From: Bifidobacteriaceae bacterium
GTDB taxonomy: Bacteria; Actinomycetota; Actinomycetes; Actinomycetales; Bifidobacteriaceae
Length of the DNA: 40,516 bases
Assembly: GCA_022650895.1 (NCBI GenBank)
Contig: JALCQC010000021.1
Span: forward strand, 1 to 40,516
Reading direction: 5' to 3'
A program made the position numbers and the translations under genes. Below, one piece after another: positions 1 through 7,222 of the stretch. The number at the start of each line of letters is the position of its first letter. Position 1 is the stretch's first letter. Under the pieces are notes generated by a model. The model saw only the letters and a list, made by a program, of their open reading frames with translations, ran no database searches and was not told the DNA's origin.

Positions 1-518
1 ACCTCTGTACCTTTGAACGGTTCAGGCTTCTTTGTGGTCTCGTATTTCACCTCATCTTTGTCGGTGAGCCAAGCAGGACGGACGATCGTGTAGTCGAGGC
101 CCGATTCCTCAATGATCTTCGCCGCACGCTTGTAGGGCGGCAGATAGTTTTTGAGGACTTCGTTGTTCCACGCACCGAAGGCGCCTGGAACCTCGTCGTA
201 GATGCCGATGCTTGAAATCCATACCAGACGTGAGATTCCCTCCGCCTTCATTGCGGAAACGACGGTCTGGGCTTCCTTGTCCATATTGTTTCCTGCAAGA
301 TTCGCATAGACGATATCCGCTCCCCTGACGGCCATGGAAACGGCTTCGGAATCGGTGGCATCCCCCTCAACGACCGTCTCGCGGGAAGAATCGACGTTCT
401 TCAGTTGGCTCGTGCCACGAGCGAAAAGAGTGAGATGCGCGTCCGTCTCCGCAAGAAAACGTTGCCGCGCAATAGTTGCAATCCGGCCTTTTGCTCCCAA
501 AATCGTAATTTTCGTCAT
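1..518 (-). CDS. NAD(P)-binding SDR/NmrA-like protein, 3' end outside window
   Basis: Reading leftward from an ATG at 518-516 there is an open frame of 172 codons with no stop before the window edge, so the C-terminus is missing. The N-terminus MTKITILGAKGRIA is a Rossmann beta-strand plus glycine-rich loop (GxxGxxA) typical of atypical short-chain dehydrogenases and NmrA-like NAD(P)H-binding proteins. GDATD and ADIVYANLAG further on are the usual cofactor-side segments, and the later WISSIGIY and LDYTIVRPAWLTD stretches match the SDR-a5/NmrA layout. A Shine-Dalgarno AAAGGA lies 5 nt before the ATG. The substrate cannot be told; quinone or flavin reduction or a sensor role are options known for the family. 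It lies about 280 bp downstream of the feo operon on the same strand and resembles, without being identical to, the gene at 3866. Confidence 0.85.
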   Translation of the reverse strand, partial: MTKITILGAKGRIATIARQRFLAETDAHLTLFARGTSQLKNVDSSRETVVEGDATDSEAVSMAVRGADIVYANLAGNNMDKEAQTVVSAMKAEGISRLVWISSIGIYDEVPGAFGAWNNEVLKNYLPPYKRAAKIIEESGLDYTIVRPAWLTDKDEVKYETTKKPEPFKGTE

Positions 519-798
519 AGTGTCCTTTCTTTGAACACTGCCTTTTGAACACTCTCAATTATGGAAGGAGACCCACCGCTGGCGCACCTTGCTGCGCTTG
601 TAGCCGATACGCTGAGGGAACAATCAACGGAGCTTACGAAGATGTTGTTTTCACAACAGTGTTAATCCAGCTATGCACTCTAGCTCTGTCTACTGTGCTA
701 ATTCATCTGCGCCGAGTGTCATCACACCTGTGTCTTGTACGTGAATTCTCTATAAGTCACGGTGAGTTTCTGCAAGTCTGTGTATGTTCCTGTTGAAC

Positions 799-1155
799 CT
801 ACTGACGGTGCAGCAATTTTCCCATCAACGATTGCTTGCGACGAATGGCGGCGGGCATAATGGGGCAGCCCGCGCACACCAACGACTCGGGATCGGGGTC
901 ACAGGTACCCTTCGTGCAGCTGCCCGACGTCAGCTCGACGACATCCACGGTGCCTTCTCTTTGGGCGCGCTCGAGGATGAGGTTGACGAAATCGCGTGGG
1001 AGGCCATGTCTCTCGGCCACCATTGAGACGGTACTTCCGTGTGTCAGTTCGTAGAGCACCTGTTCGACGAGTGAGGTGCCCTGTGGGGCCGCTGGGTCAT
1101 GTGGATCGGACGAGGAGGTCTCGCGGACAGATCCTGCAGCCCGAAAGCCTCTCAT
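799..1155 (-). CDS. FeoC-like small HTH protein with four-cysteine cluster
   Basis: A 118-residue protein whose ATG overlaps the feoB stop as ATGA (1152-1155), which implies translational coupling. Residues about 28-75 look like a small winged-helix/HTH (LVEQVLYELTHG, then VAERHGLPRDFVNLILERA). Cysteines 80, 85, 94 and 97 (spacing C-x4-C-x9-C-x2-C) follow directly, an arrangement like FeoC proteins, where a winged helix carries an Fe-S-binding cysteine loop. FeoC is thought to sense iron or oxygen and to modulate FeoB stability or feo transcription. The operon position supports this, although the sequence is longer than enterobacterial FeoC (about 78 aa). The N-terminal 25 residues are low-complexity. 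The specific name feoC is an inference. Confidence 0.75.
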   Translation of the reverse strand: MRGFRAAGSVRETSSSDPHDPAAPQGTSLVEQVLYELTHGSTVSMVAERHGLPRDFVNLILERAQREGTVDVVELTSGSCTKGTCDPDPESLVCAGCPIMPAAIRRKQSLMGKLLHRQ

Positions 1156-3413
1156 AACAACGCTCCGACTTGGAAGATGATCACTGCAAGTACATAGGCG
1201 ACCAGCAACCCCATGCCAACGGTCTGCAGGGAGACCTTCAGACCGAACTGTCTTTTCTCCTCGGCCACGGTGGCAAGGCAGGGCGTATACGCCAGAACGA
1301 ACACCATGAACGCCGCCGCGGCAGCCGCACCGTGCCCGTTACTGGACTTGTCGAAACTCGTCCGCAGAGCAGCACCGAGGGTTCCAGTCCCTTCCTCGAC
1401 TTCGCTGGCGTCGTCCGGCTCATCGATGGCATAGCTCTGTGACATGGATCCCACCACCACTTCCTTCGCGACGAATCCGGTGATGAGGGCAGCGGAGGCG
1501 TGCCAGTCATCGAATCCAGCGGGAGCAAAAACCGGTGACACCGCAGACGAGATGGCGCCATACACGGAATTTTCCGTAGAGTCCACATGGGCGAAGCTGT
1601 TGTTACCCTCTGCTCCCGCATTGACCGGAACGGCGGAAAGAACCCACATCAGAACGGTCATGATGATAATGATGGACGACGCTCCCGTGACGAAGGCCCA
1701 CAGACGCAGTCCCACCGATTTCGCAAGCTGGCCGACCTTCGGCATCTGGTAGGAAGGAAGCCCCATGGCGAAGGGTTGATGCACCAGATCCTTGAATTGA
1801 GTCTTTCGAAGAATGAGGCCGACGAGCAGAATGATCGCGATCGACATTACGTACATGATGAAGATCGCCAGACCCGCGTACTTCTCAAAGAATGCATAGG
1901 CGAGGACGATGTAGACACTCAGTCGAGCCGAGCATGAGGTGAAGGGAATGAGGAGACCTGTCATGAGACGCTGACGGGAGTCCGGGAGAGTACGTGTCGC
2001 CGCCAGTGCAGGAAGGTTGCAGCCGAATCCCACCACCAGAGGAAGGAAGGCACGGCCGTCAAGCCCGATGACGCGCATCGCCTTATCCATGACGAAGGCT
2101 GCTCTCGCAAGATAGCCCGAATCCTCCAGCAAGGACAGAATGATGAACATGATTCCCATCGGAGGAATGAAGGTGAGAACCGTCACCACACCCTCCAGGA
2201 GGCCATCCATGATGAGCGAATGGAACCAACCATCAAGTGAGGCTTGCCCCGCCGTCGCGACGAAGGCGCTATCGATTCCAGTGGTGAGCCAACCGCGGAC
2301 CTGGACATCGAACCAGTCAATGATGGGACCCGCAAGAGTCGTTGTCGCCTGAAAGACGAGATACATGACCACAAGGAAGATGAGGATGCCGGCAACGGGG
2401 TGAAGTAGAATCCGATCGAGCTTATCCGAGAAAGTGGTGCGGATCTTGCTGCTCTCACCAGTGGAATCAATGGTTTTGAGTTCGTCGGCAATCCATTCGA
2501 AGCGTTTGTCAGAGGTGGAGTGAACCCACTGAAGCACGCCGTCCCAACCCGAGCGTTCAAGGTCGTCCCTGTTGGGGAATGCCTCGACGGCCGGCCCCTG
2601 AGAATCTTTCGGATGACTCAATTGGGATTCGATACCGTCCAACAGCTCCACGGCACCCTTGCCAACGCGTCCATCGACTTCAATAACGGGCACGTCTCCT
2701 AGAGACCGGGACAGTTGCTCAAGATTGATGCCCACGCCTTGCTTGCGGACAAGATCCATCATCGTGACGGCAACCACCAAAGGCGTTCCCGCATCGACAA
2801 GCTGGCTGAGGAGATAGAGGGAACGTGAAAGACTCGTGGCATCCATCACAGCGACAACAACATCCGGTGTGGGGTGGTCTCCCCATCCGAGTGCCGTCTG
2901 TGCCGCAACCAATTCATCGGGACTGATTGCTCCGAGGGAAGCCGTTCCAGGAGTATCGATAAATTGCCACGACTTTCCGGTCTTCTTGTAGACCAGCGTG
3001 CCCTGTTCAATGAGAACTGTTGTCCCAGGAGCGTTCATCACTGCCGCGTTCGTTCCGAGGATCGAGTTAAAAAGCGTTGACTTTCCGACATTGGGATTGC
3101 CAACGAAAACGATGCGTGGCTCCTTGTTTTCCTCCGTCATCGTCATGGATTCATCGCCACCATGACCCTCATGATGGTGTTCCGGAACGAGGACAGCCAG
3201 GCCGCGGCGATGGTGATGATGACCGGAATGGCCCATCCCGCTTTCCATGTGCATCTCCATGTGCATGTCGGATCCGTCGGCATGGGGGGCGTTGGCCATA
3301 TTGCCCGACCATTCCCCTGTTTCTACTTTTTCTGTGCTGTTGGTTTCTCTACTGTCGCCGATAGAAGTCTCGTGTGGGAATTCATTCGTAGGCACTTCAG
3401 ATGCGGGTTGCAT
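1152..3413 (-). CDS. feoB: Ferrous iron transport protein B
   Basis: A 753-residue membrane GTPase that imports Fe(II). The G domain shows G1 GNPNVGKS (residues about 105-112), the G2 region with APGTT, and G3 DTPG, followed by a helical regulatory segment and then the polytopic domain with Gate-type stretches (IPFTSCSARL and AYTPCLATVA carry the conserved cysteines). SD GAGGAG lies 5 nt before the ATG. It follows feoA by about 95 nt and overlaps the FeoC-like gene by 4 nt, so this is a feoABC-type operon. Oddity: before the G domain there is a long extension whose residues 44-84 contain 12 His and 5 Met (MHMEMHM, a run of four His, then EHHHEGH), a likely metal-binding segment that E. coli FeoB lacks. 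Confidence 0.97.
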   Translation of the reverse strand: MQPASEVPTNEFPHETSIGDSRETNSTEKVETGEWSGNMANAPHADGSDMHMEMHMESGMGHSGHHHHRRGLAVLVPEHHHEGHGGDESMTMTEENKEPRIVFVGNPNVGKSTLFNSILGTNAAVMNAPGTTVLIEQGTLVYKKTGKSWQFIDTPGTASLGAISPDELVAAQTALGWGDHPTPDVVVAVMDATSLSRSLYLLSQLVDAGTPLVVAVTMMDLVRKQGVGINLEQLSRSLGDVPVIEVDGRVGKGAVELLDGIESQLSHPKDSQGPAVEAFPNRDDLERSGWDGVLQWVHSTSDKRFEWIADELKTIDSTGESSKIRTTFSDKLDRILLHPVAGILIFLVVMYLVFQATTTLAGPIIDWFDVQVRGWLTTGIDSAFVATAGQASLDGWFHSLIMDGLLEGVVTVLTFIPPMGIMFIILSLLEDSGYLARAAFVMDKAMRVIGLDGRAFLPLVVGFGCNLPALAATRTLPDSRQRLMTGLLIPFTSCSARLSVYIVLAYAFFEKYAGLAIFIMYVMSIAIILLVGLILRKTQFKDLVHQPFAMGLPSYQMPKVGQLAKSVGLRLWAFVTGASSIIIIMTVLMWVLSAVPVNAGAEGNNSFAHVDSTENSVYGAISSAVSPVFAPAGFDDWHASAALITGFVAKEVVVGSMSQSYAIDEPDDASEVEEGTGTLGAALRTSFDKSSNGHGAAAAAAFMVFVLAYTPCLATVAEEKRQFGLKVSLQTVGMGLLVAYVLAVIIFQVGALL

Positions 3414-3507
3414 AAAGGCTCCTCACTCACAGGGCAGCTTCCTCACTCCGGGCATACTTCGGGTAAGGAAAGCACGCCTGTGCTAAGGAAGTTGATGGAA
3501 AGACGTA

Positions 3508-3735
3508 TTAACGGGTTTCGACGAAAATCTTCTTTGCTGTGTCTCCGTCAAGGGCGATGCGTTCCATCCCGTGTGCGATGACGCAACCACCGAAATTCGC
3601 CTTGTGAAGAACGCGGACACGTTCATGTTCTCGAAGCCCCATTTCGTTGAGCCTAAATGCAAACCGAGCATCAATATCAATCTTGCAGATCTCGATATCA
3701 ACACCCAGAGGGCATGTTCTCAACGTATTGGTCAT
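3508..3735 (-). CDS. feoA: Ferrous iron transport protein A
   Basis: A 75-residue SH3-like FeoA protein, the small cytosolic partner of FeoB. Recognisable points are the opening TCPLGVDIEICKIDID, the RLNEMGL segment (the G-[ML]-x-x-G-type FeoA core) and the closing IALDGDTAKKIFV, which matches the family's final beta-strand. A longer reading from a GTG at 3756 adds seven residues. I prefer the ATG at 3735 because a TAACCT hexamer sits exactly 7 nt before it, as expected for a leaderless transcript, and neither start has a Shine-Dalgarno. It is the first gene of the feo operon. Confidence 0.88.
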   Translation of the reverse strand: MTNTLRTCPLGVDIEICKIDIDARFAFRLNEMGLREHERVRVLHKANFGGCVIAHGMERIALDGDTAKKIFVETR

Positions 3736-3742
3736 AACTGCG

Positions 3743-3748
3743 AGGTTA
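3743..3748 (-). promoter_or_regulatory. Possible -10 box of feoA (leaderless)
   Basis: On the minus strand TAACCT is followed by 7 nt and then the ATG of feoA. This fits the actinobacterial TANNNT -10 motif with transcription starting at the A of the start codon. No -35 match is evident. A start further upstream, within the palindrome region at 3801-3819, is an alternative. Confidence 0.35.
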
Positions 3749-3776
3749 CCGTGCACAATTAACGGTGTAAAGAGTT

Positions 3777-3806
3777 TTGTCCAAAAAAATCAAACACTTT
3801 TATAAG
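3777..3806 (+). promoter_or_regulatory. Predicted sigma70-type promoter of the gene at 3866
   Basis: TTGTCC (3777-3782), an 18-nt spacer, then TATAAG (3801-3806) on the plus strand make a plausible -35/-10 pair upstream of the SDR gene, giving a 5' leader of about 50 nt. The -10 is the left end of the 19-bp palindrome at 3801-3819. Confidence 0.5.
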
Positions 3807-3819
3807 CATTATCCTTATA
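3801..3819. promoter_or_regulatory. 19-bp palindromic operator candidate between feoA and SDR gene
   Basis: TATAAGCAT-T-ATCCTTATA is an inverted repeat with 8 of 9 positions paired. It lies in the AT-rich divergent region between the feo operon and the plus-strand SDR gene and overlaps the predicted plus-strand -10. Nineteen-bp palindromes are the classic footprint of DtxR/IdeR and Fur regulators, so a metal-responsive repressor is a reasonable guess, although the sequence is not the textbook IdeR consensus. Confidence 0.5.
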
Positions 3820-3865
3820 TCAACAGATAAATTAAATTGTTCATATTCTCAACGGAAGGTTTCTC

Positions 3866-4510
3866 ATGAAAATTACCATTCTCGGTGGAACCGGTTATGT
3901 GGGCTCTCACATCGCGCAGGAAGCGGCGTCTCGCGGTCTCGAGGTGAACGTCGTCGCCCGAAAGATGCCATCATCGGACTCCCCCACCCCAAACTCGTCT
4001 CTTCACTACATGGTCGGAGATGCCACGGATCTCGAAAAGCTTCCTCAGCTCGTTGAGGGATCCGACGTCATTGTTTCCGCACTGTCCCCTCGCGGATCAA
4101 TGGTCGGTCACGTTCTCCCCACCAATAAAGCTCTTGCGCAGATTGCGGCCTCTGAGAAAATTCGTCTCATCGTCATCGGTGGGTACTCGGCGATGCGGCT
4201 GGAGCCTCACGGACTGCGTATCGCAGAAAAAGGCAAACTACCGGACTGGTTGGCAGACGAAGCAAAGGAAATGGCAGCCGTGATCGATTGGCTGGAGAAC
4301 TCAGCTCCTGCAGATTTGCAGTGGCTGTACGTCAGTCCTGCCCAGAACTTCAGCGCAACATCAGGAACCGAGACAACAGGTCATTACTTTGTCAGCGACG
4401 ACGTTGTTCGTGTCAGGGATTCCGTTATCTCGGTGGAGGACTTGGCACTGGGCATCGTTGATGAGATTGTCAGGCGTGAGCATTCAGGGCATATCCTGCT
4501 GCGTTCCTAA
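3866..4510 (+). CDS. NAD(P)-dependent epimerase/NmrA-like oxidoreductase
   Basis: A 214-residue cytosolic Rossmann protein. The N-terminus MKITILGGTGYVGSHIA holds the GxxGxxG dinucleotide-binding loop, GDATDLEKL follows the third strand, and DVIVSALSPRG and LIVIGGYSAM correspond to strands 4 and 5. An SD GGAAGG lies upstream of the ATG. Length and layout match the SDR-a5/NmrA-type flavin- or NAD(P)-binding proteins; the canonical YxxxK catalytic pair is not obvious. It is transcribed divergently from feo and shares the palindrome at 3801-3819, so iron- or redox-linked expression is possible. The substrate is unknown. Confidence 0.88.
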   Translation: MKITILGGTGYVGSHIAQEAASRGLEVNVVARKMPSSDSPTPNSSLHYMVGDATDLEKLPQLVEGSDVIVSALSPRGSMVGHVLPTNKALAQIAASEKIRLIVIGGYSAMRLEPHGLRIAEKGKLPDWLADEAKEMAAVIDWLENSAPADLQWLYVSPAQNFSATSGTETTGHYFVSDDVVRVRDSVISVEDLALGIVDEIVRREHSGHILLRS

Positions 4511-4541
4511 ATCTCAGCTCCGCTGCCAAAGAAACAAAAAT

Positions 4542-4574
4542 GGAGGGGATCTCAACATTGTTGAGATCCCCTCC
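4542..4574 (-). terminator. Rho-independent terminator of tRNA-Asn
   Basis: A perfect 15-bp stem (GGAGGGGATCTCAAC at 4542-4556, complement at 4560-4574) with a 3-nt loop. On the minus strand it is followed by ATTTTTGTTTC, a proper U-tract, so it mainly ends the tRNA transcript. It may also stop plus-strand read-through from the SDR gene, though no T-run follows on that side. Confidence 0.88.
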
Positions 4575-4582
4575 ACACTAAG

Positions 4583-4655
4583 CTCCCGCGGCTGGGCTTG
4601 AACCAGCGACATCCTGATTAACAGTCAAGCGCTCTGCCAACTGAGCTACGCGGGA
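4583..4655 (-). tRNA. tRNA-Asn (anticodon GTT)
   Basis: A 73-nt cloverleaf on the minus strand: acceptor TCCCGCG pairs with CGCGGGA, D-stem GCTC/GAGC, anticodon stem CTTGA/TCAGG around loop CTGTTAA (anticodon GTT), T-arm GCTGG-TTCAAGC-CCAGC, discriminator G. CCA is not encoded. A strong terminator follows. Confidence 0.97.
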
Positions 4656-4834
4656 ATACTGCAAACAAGACATTTAGTATATAGATCCGTACAGCTATTG
4701 CAAGCACTATGGCGTGTTGCCTGATATTACGTTGTTTTCCCCATTCGACCACAACCCCGATTCGTGCTTCCCCTTGAAGAACTTTCTTGGAAAAATTGTC
4801 GAAAGTTATTCTTCGACACTCCGGGAGGCCACCG

Positions 4835-5485
4835 ATGCAGAACTTCTTCTTCCCCACCTCATCCCCTAAAACGTCATCTTCTCGCTGGTACCGGTATTCC
4901 AGAAGGCATCGATGGAAGGCCCTGCGCACGGTGTGCTTCTTCTGCATGGTGGCGCCTCTCCTTTTCATCCTCGGAATGCCACGGATCACACACGCAGACG
5001 CGCTCTCTTCCCCGATCGGCTATGGTGTCAAGGCTCAGGACAGCATCGCTTCGTGTGCTGACCTCAAACACTGGCCCTTCATTGACGCCGACGGTGCGAT
5101 ACAGAAAACAGTCGTCAAAGAATTTTCGCCTCCTCTGAAAAAGTGGCTTCCCGGACATCGCGGCGTCGACATAGCCCTGCCTCGGTCCGGGTCAGTGCAC
5201 GTCGTTGCCCCTGCACGAGGAGAGATTACCTTTTCGGGAAAGGTAGCCGGAAAATCAGATCTCAGCATGAAGACGGAGGAGGGGGTCGTCTTTTCCTTCG
5301 AACCCGCATCGAGTGAACTCACTGCGGGAACGGAGGTGAAGGCAGGAGAGAGAATCGGAACGGTGGAAGGAGAATCCGATCACTGCAATGACAGTTGTGT
5401 GCACTGGGGAGCACGCAGAAATGGCGTCTATGTGGATCCACTGCTTGCTCTCTCCCCGCTGCGGATCATCCTTAAACCGCTCTAG
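4835..5485 (+). CDS. Secreted M23 (LytM-like) peptidase-domain protein, possibly degenerate
   Basis: 216 residues. The ATG at 4835 is chosen over one 48 nt upstream because GGGAGG sits 6 nt before it. A basic N-region (RRHRWKALR) precedes a hydrophobic segment at about 33-48 and a probable cleavage site after ITHADA, so export is likely. Residues 93-205 are an M23/LytM fold: KWLPGHRGVDIALP carries the first zinc ligands (His108, Asp112), followed by VHVVAPARGEITFSG and CVHWGARRNGVYVDPL. The usual HxH pair appears as CVH, so only the second histidine (His190) is kept. Hydrolysis of peptidoglycan is therefore uncertain; some LytM proteins act as hydrolase activators. Flanked by tRNA-Asn and a convergent lipoprotein gene; no operon partner. 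Confidence 0.82.
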   Translation: MQNFFFPTSSPKTSSSRWYRYSRRHRWKALRTVCFFCMVAPLLFILGMPRITHADALSSPIGYGVKAQDSIASCADLKHWPFIDADGAIQKTVVKEFSPPLKKWLPGHRGVDIALPRSGSVHVVAPARGEITFSGKVAGKSDLSMKTEEGVVFSFEPASSELTAGTEVKAGERIGTVEGESDHCNDSCVHWGARRNGVYVDPLLALSPLRIILKPL

Positions 5486-5505
5486 AAGACAGTTCTAGAA
5501 GACAG
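5481..5505 (+). repeat. Two copies of a 12-bp direct repeat
   Basis: TCTAGAAGACAG occurs at 5481-5492 and again at 5494-5505, one base apart. The first copy contains the TAG stop codon of the M23-like gene, so this looks like a small slippage duplication at the gene end. Confidence 0.7.
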
Positions 5506-5554
5506 GACCAGGAGATGTGGCGAAAGCCTAAAAAGGTACAAGCCACAGGGACTT

Positions 5555-7105
5555 CTACAATCCTGCGTTGGCCGCGCTGATATAGCCAGTGTCAATGAGA
5601 GAGCGTTTGAGGTTTCCACTTACCACTCCGACAAGATTCCGTGTGATCAGTGGAACCTTTTTACCGTTGAGCGTCACGGTCTGCTTGTTCTGTGGATCAG
5701 CGAGCTTTTTGCCCTGTGCGTACCGCACGCACGCAGAGGCGATATCGGACGCCAGACCATTGCGATTCTCCAGTCCTGTCAGCCATTGTTTGCCGCTGAC
5801 GACCAGTTGAACGTTGTTGACGTAGCTACCGTAGCCGGTCACGATGGGCCACCGCGTGGCATCGGCATCCTTCGTCGCAGACTGACCTGACCCAGTTCCA
5901 TCCTCCTCCTGCGAGGAAGAGGCATCCTCGTCTTTTGCAGGATTGGGAACCTTTTTTCTGCTGAGGTCAGCGTTGCCGGTCATATTTCCAACGATGCCGC
6001 CAAGGGTTATCTCCGGGTTGATATCAGCCGCCGAACCCGTATACCCCTTCTGTGTCAGAACCTCCGTCACCTGCGTGGCGATGAAATCGTTGGAGGCGAT
6101 GACACCGCTCAAACGCACCGCCGTATCACTATCTCCCTCGTCTTCATCATCTGTGGCACCTTGATTGGCGGCGGCCTTCGTGAGAAGAGAGGAAAACCCC
6201 TGTTTCACCTCATCAGCGGACGAAGCAGCCACGACCACACTTCTCCAACTGTCTTTCGTCGAAGACGAGTCAAGAAGCCCCGAAGCACTAACGACTGTCC
6301 CCTTTTTGAAGTACGGTCCCAAGACACTCCACACCCCTGCGAAGAAGTCGGACGAGATAGTTTCGTTTGACTCCTCCGGAATGACGATTTCAATGCGACG
6401 AGGGTTACTCGTCGTGGCTTCCGCTATTTCAAGCTTGACCGAAAGTTCGTTTGCCTGCAATTGCCCTATTTGATAGGCGTTACTCGTTTTGACGAACATG
6501 TCAGCCGTGACATCTTCAAGATTGCGCGCCACAAGAATAAACGCGGTTCCACGAGACCGAAGCGTCTTCGCCGATGCCGCAATGGATTTCTCCGCCTCCG
6601 TCTGCTCCTCGGCCTCGTCTTCATTCAGTACGGCGGATATATCCGAGCTCGAGCTCAGGTCCTTGGTTCCGTCTCCTAGAAGGTCACCGAACTGCTTTGC
6701 GGCAGGATCAAGGGTCAAGGCCGGGGCCAAAATCACGATGTCGCGCGTCGTTTCCTTGCCCGAAGAGGCTTCATCTTCGGTTTCGTCCTCCACATAATCG
6801 GCCATGGCACGCGCCTGGTCCTTGAGAGAACCATTCGTCACCACAGTGATGGAATCCTTCGAATAACCCTTCTCCACGAGAGAGTCCGTGATGGCGGAAG
6901 CGAAACCTCCCCATTTATTTGTAGGAGTGTTCTGGGTGAGTGTTATCCCATCCGAGGGAACGAACACCTCGACATGGGAGGATGCGTCGGGATCGGCCTT
7001 TGCGGAAGTGTTACTTACTGCAGCATCGCCACAGGCCGCCGAAGTAAGGAATAGCCCACACACCATGAAACTGGCGATGAGTCTGAGAATTTGTCGTACA
7101 CGCAT
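5555..7105 (-). CDS. Orphan substrate-binding-like lipoprotein
   Basis: About 516 residues from the ATG at 7105; a GTG at 7138 would add 11 residues ahead of the signal peptide, and neither start has a good SD. MRVRQ, a hydrophobic stretch and TSAAC at residues 21-25 form a lipoprotein signal with acylated Cys25. The body resembles type-1 periplasmic sugar-binding proteins in strand/helix rhythm: HVEVFVPSDG, then AFILVARNLED, RRIEIVIPEES, SGVIASNDFIA, and a C-terminal VTGYGSYVNNVQLVVSGKQW segment. Several acidic Ser/Glu/Asp-rich inserts (VEDETEDEASS, NEDEAEEQTEAE, DDEDEGDSD, KDEDASSSQEED) interrupt the fold. No permease or ATPase gene is nearby, so the ligand and the transporter, if any, are unknown. 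Confidence 0.75.
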   Translation of the reverse strand: MRVRQILRLIASFMVCGLFLTSAACGDAAVSNTSAKADPDASSHVEVFVPSDGITLTQNTPTNKWGGFASAITDSLVEKGYSKDSITVVTNGSLKDQARAMADYVEDETEDEASSGKETTRDIVILAPALTLDPAAKQFGDLLGDGTKDLSSSSDISAVLNEDEAEEQTEAEKSIAASAKTLRSRGTAFILVARNLEDVTADMFVKTSNAYQIGQLQANELSVKLEIAEATTSNPRRIEIVIPEESNETISSDFFAGVWSVLGPYFKKGTVVSASGLLDSSSTKDSWRSVVVAASSADEVKQGFSSLLTKAAANQGATDDEDEGDSDTAVRLSGVIASNDFIATQVTEVLTQKGYTGSAADINPEITLGGIVGNMTGNADLSRKKVPNPAKDEDASSSQEEDGTGSGQSATKDADATRWPIVTGYGSYVNNVQLVVSGKQWLTGLENRNGLASDIASACVRYAQGKKLADPQNKQTVTLNGKKVPLITRNLVGVVSGNLKRSLIDTGYISAANAGL

Positions 7106-7151
7106 CAGGGAAAATTGTAAACCCCACCACCTATACACACGCTGATAATGC

Positions 7152-7187
7152 TTGTGGCTCGGCGGTTTTCACTCCACCGGGCCACAA
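7152..7187. terminator. Hairpin downstream of icd, upstream of lipoprotein gene
   Basis: TTGTGGC (7152-7158) pairs with GCCACAA (7181-7187), extended by a partial GC inner stem. It follows icd on the minus strand but has no U-tract, so termination is only possible, not shown. Confidence 0.4.
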
Positions 7188-7222
7188 ACAGACCTCTTCC
7201 TTGACGTCACACAGAGGGCGTC

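Noticed and set aside
5481-5505. CRISPR-like or mobile-element repeat
   Set aside because: Only two copies of a 12-mer one base apart; looks like local slippage, not an array or an IS end.
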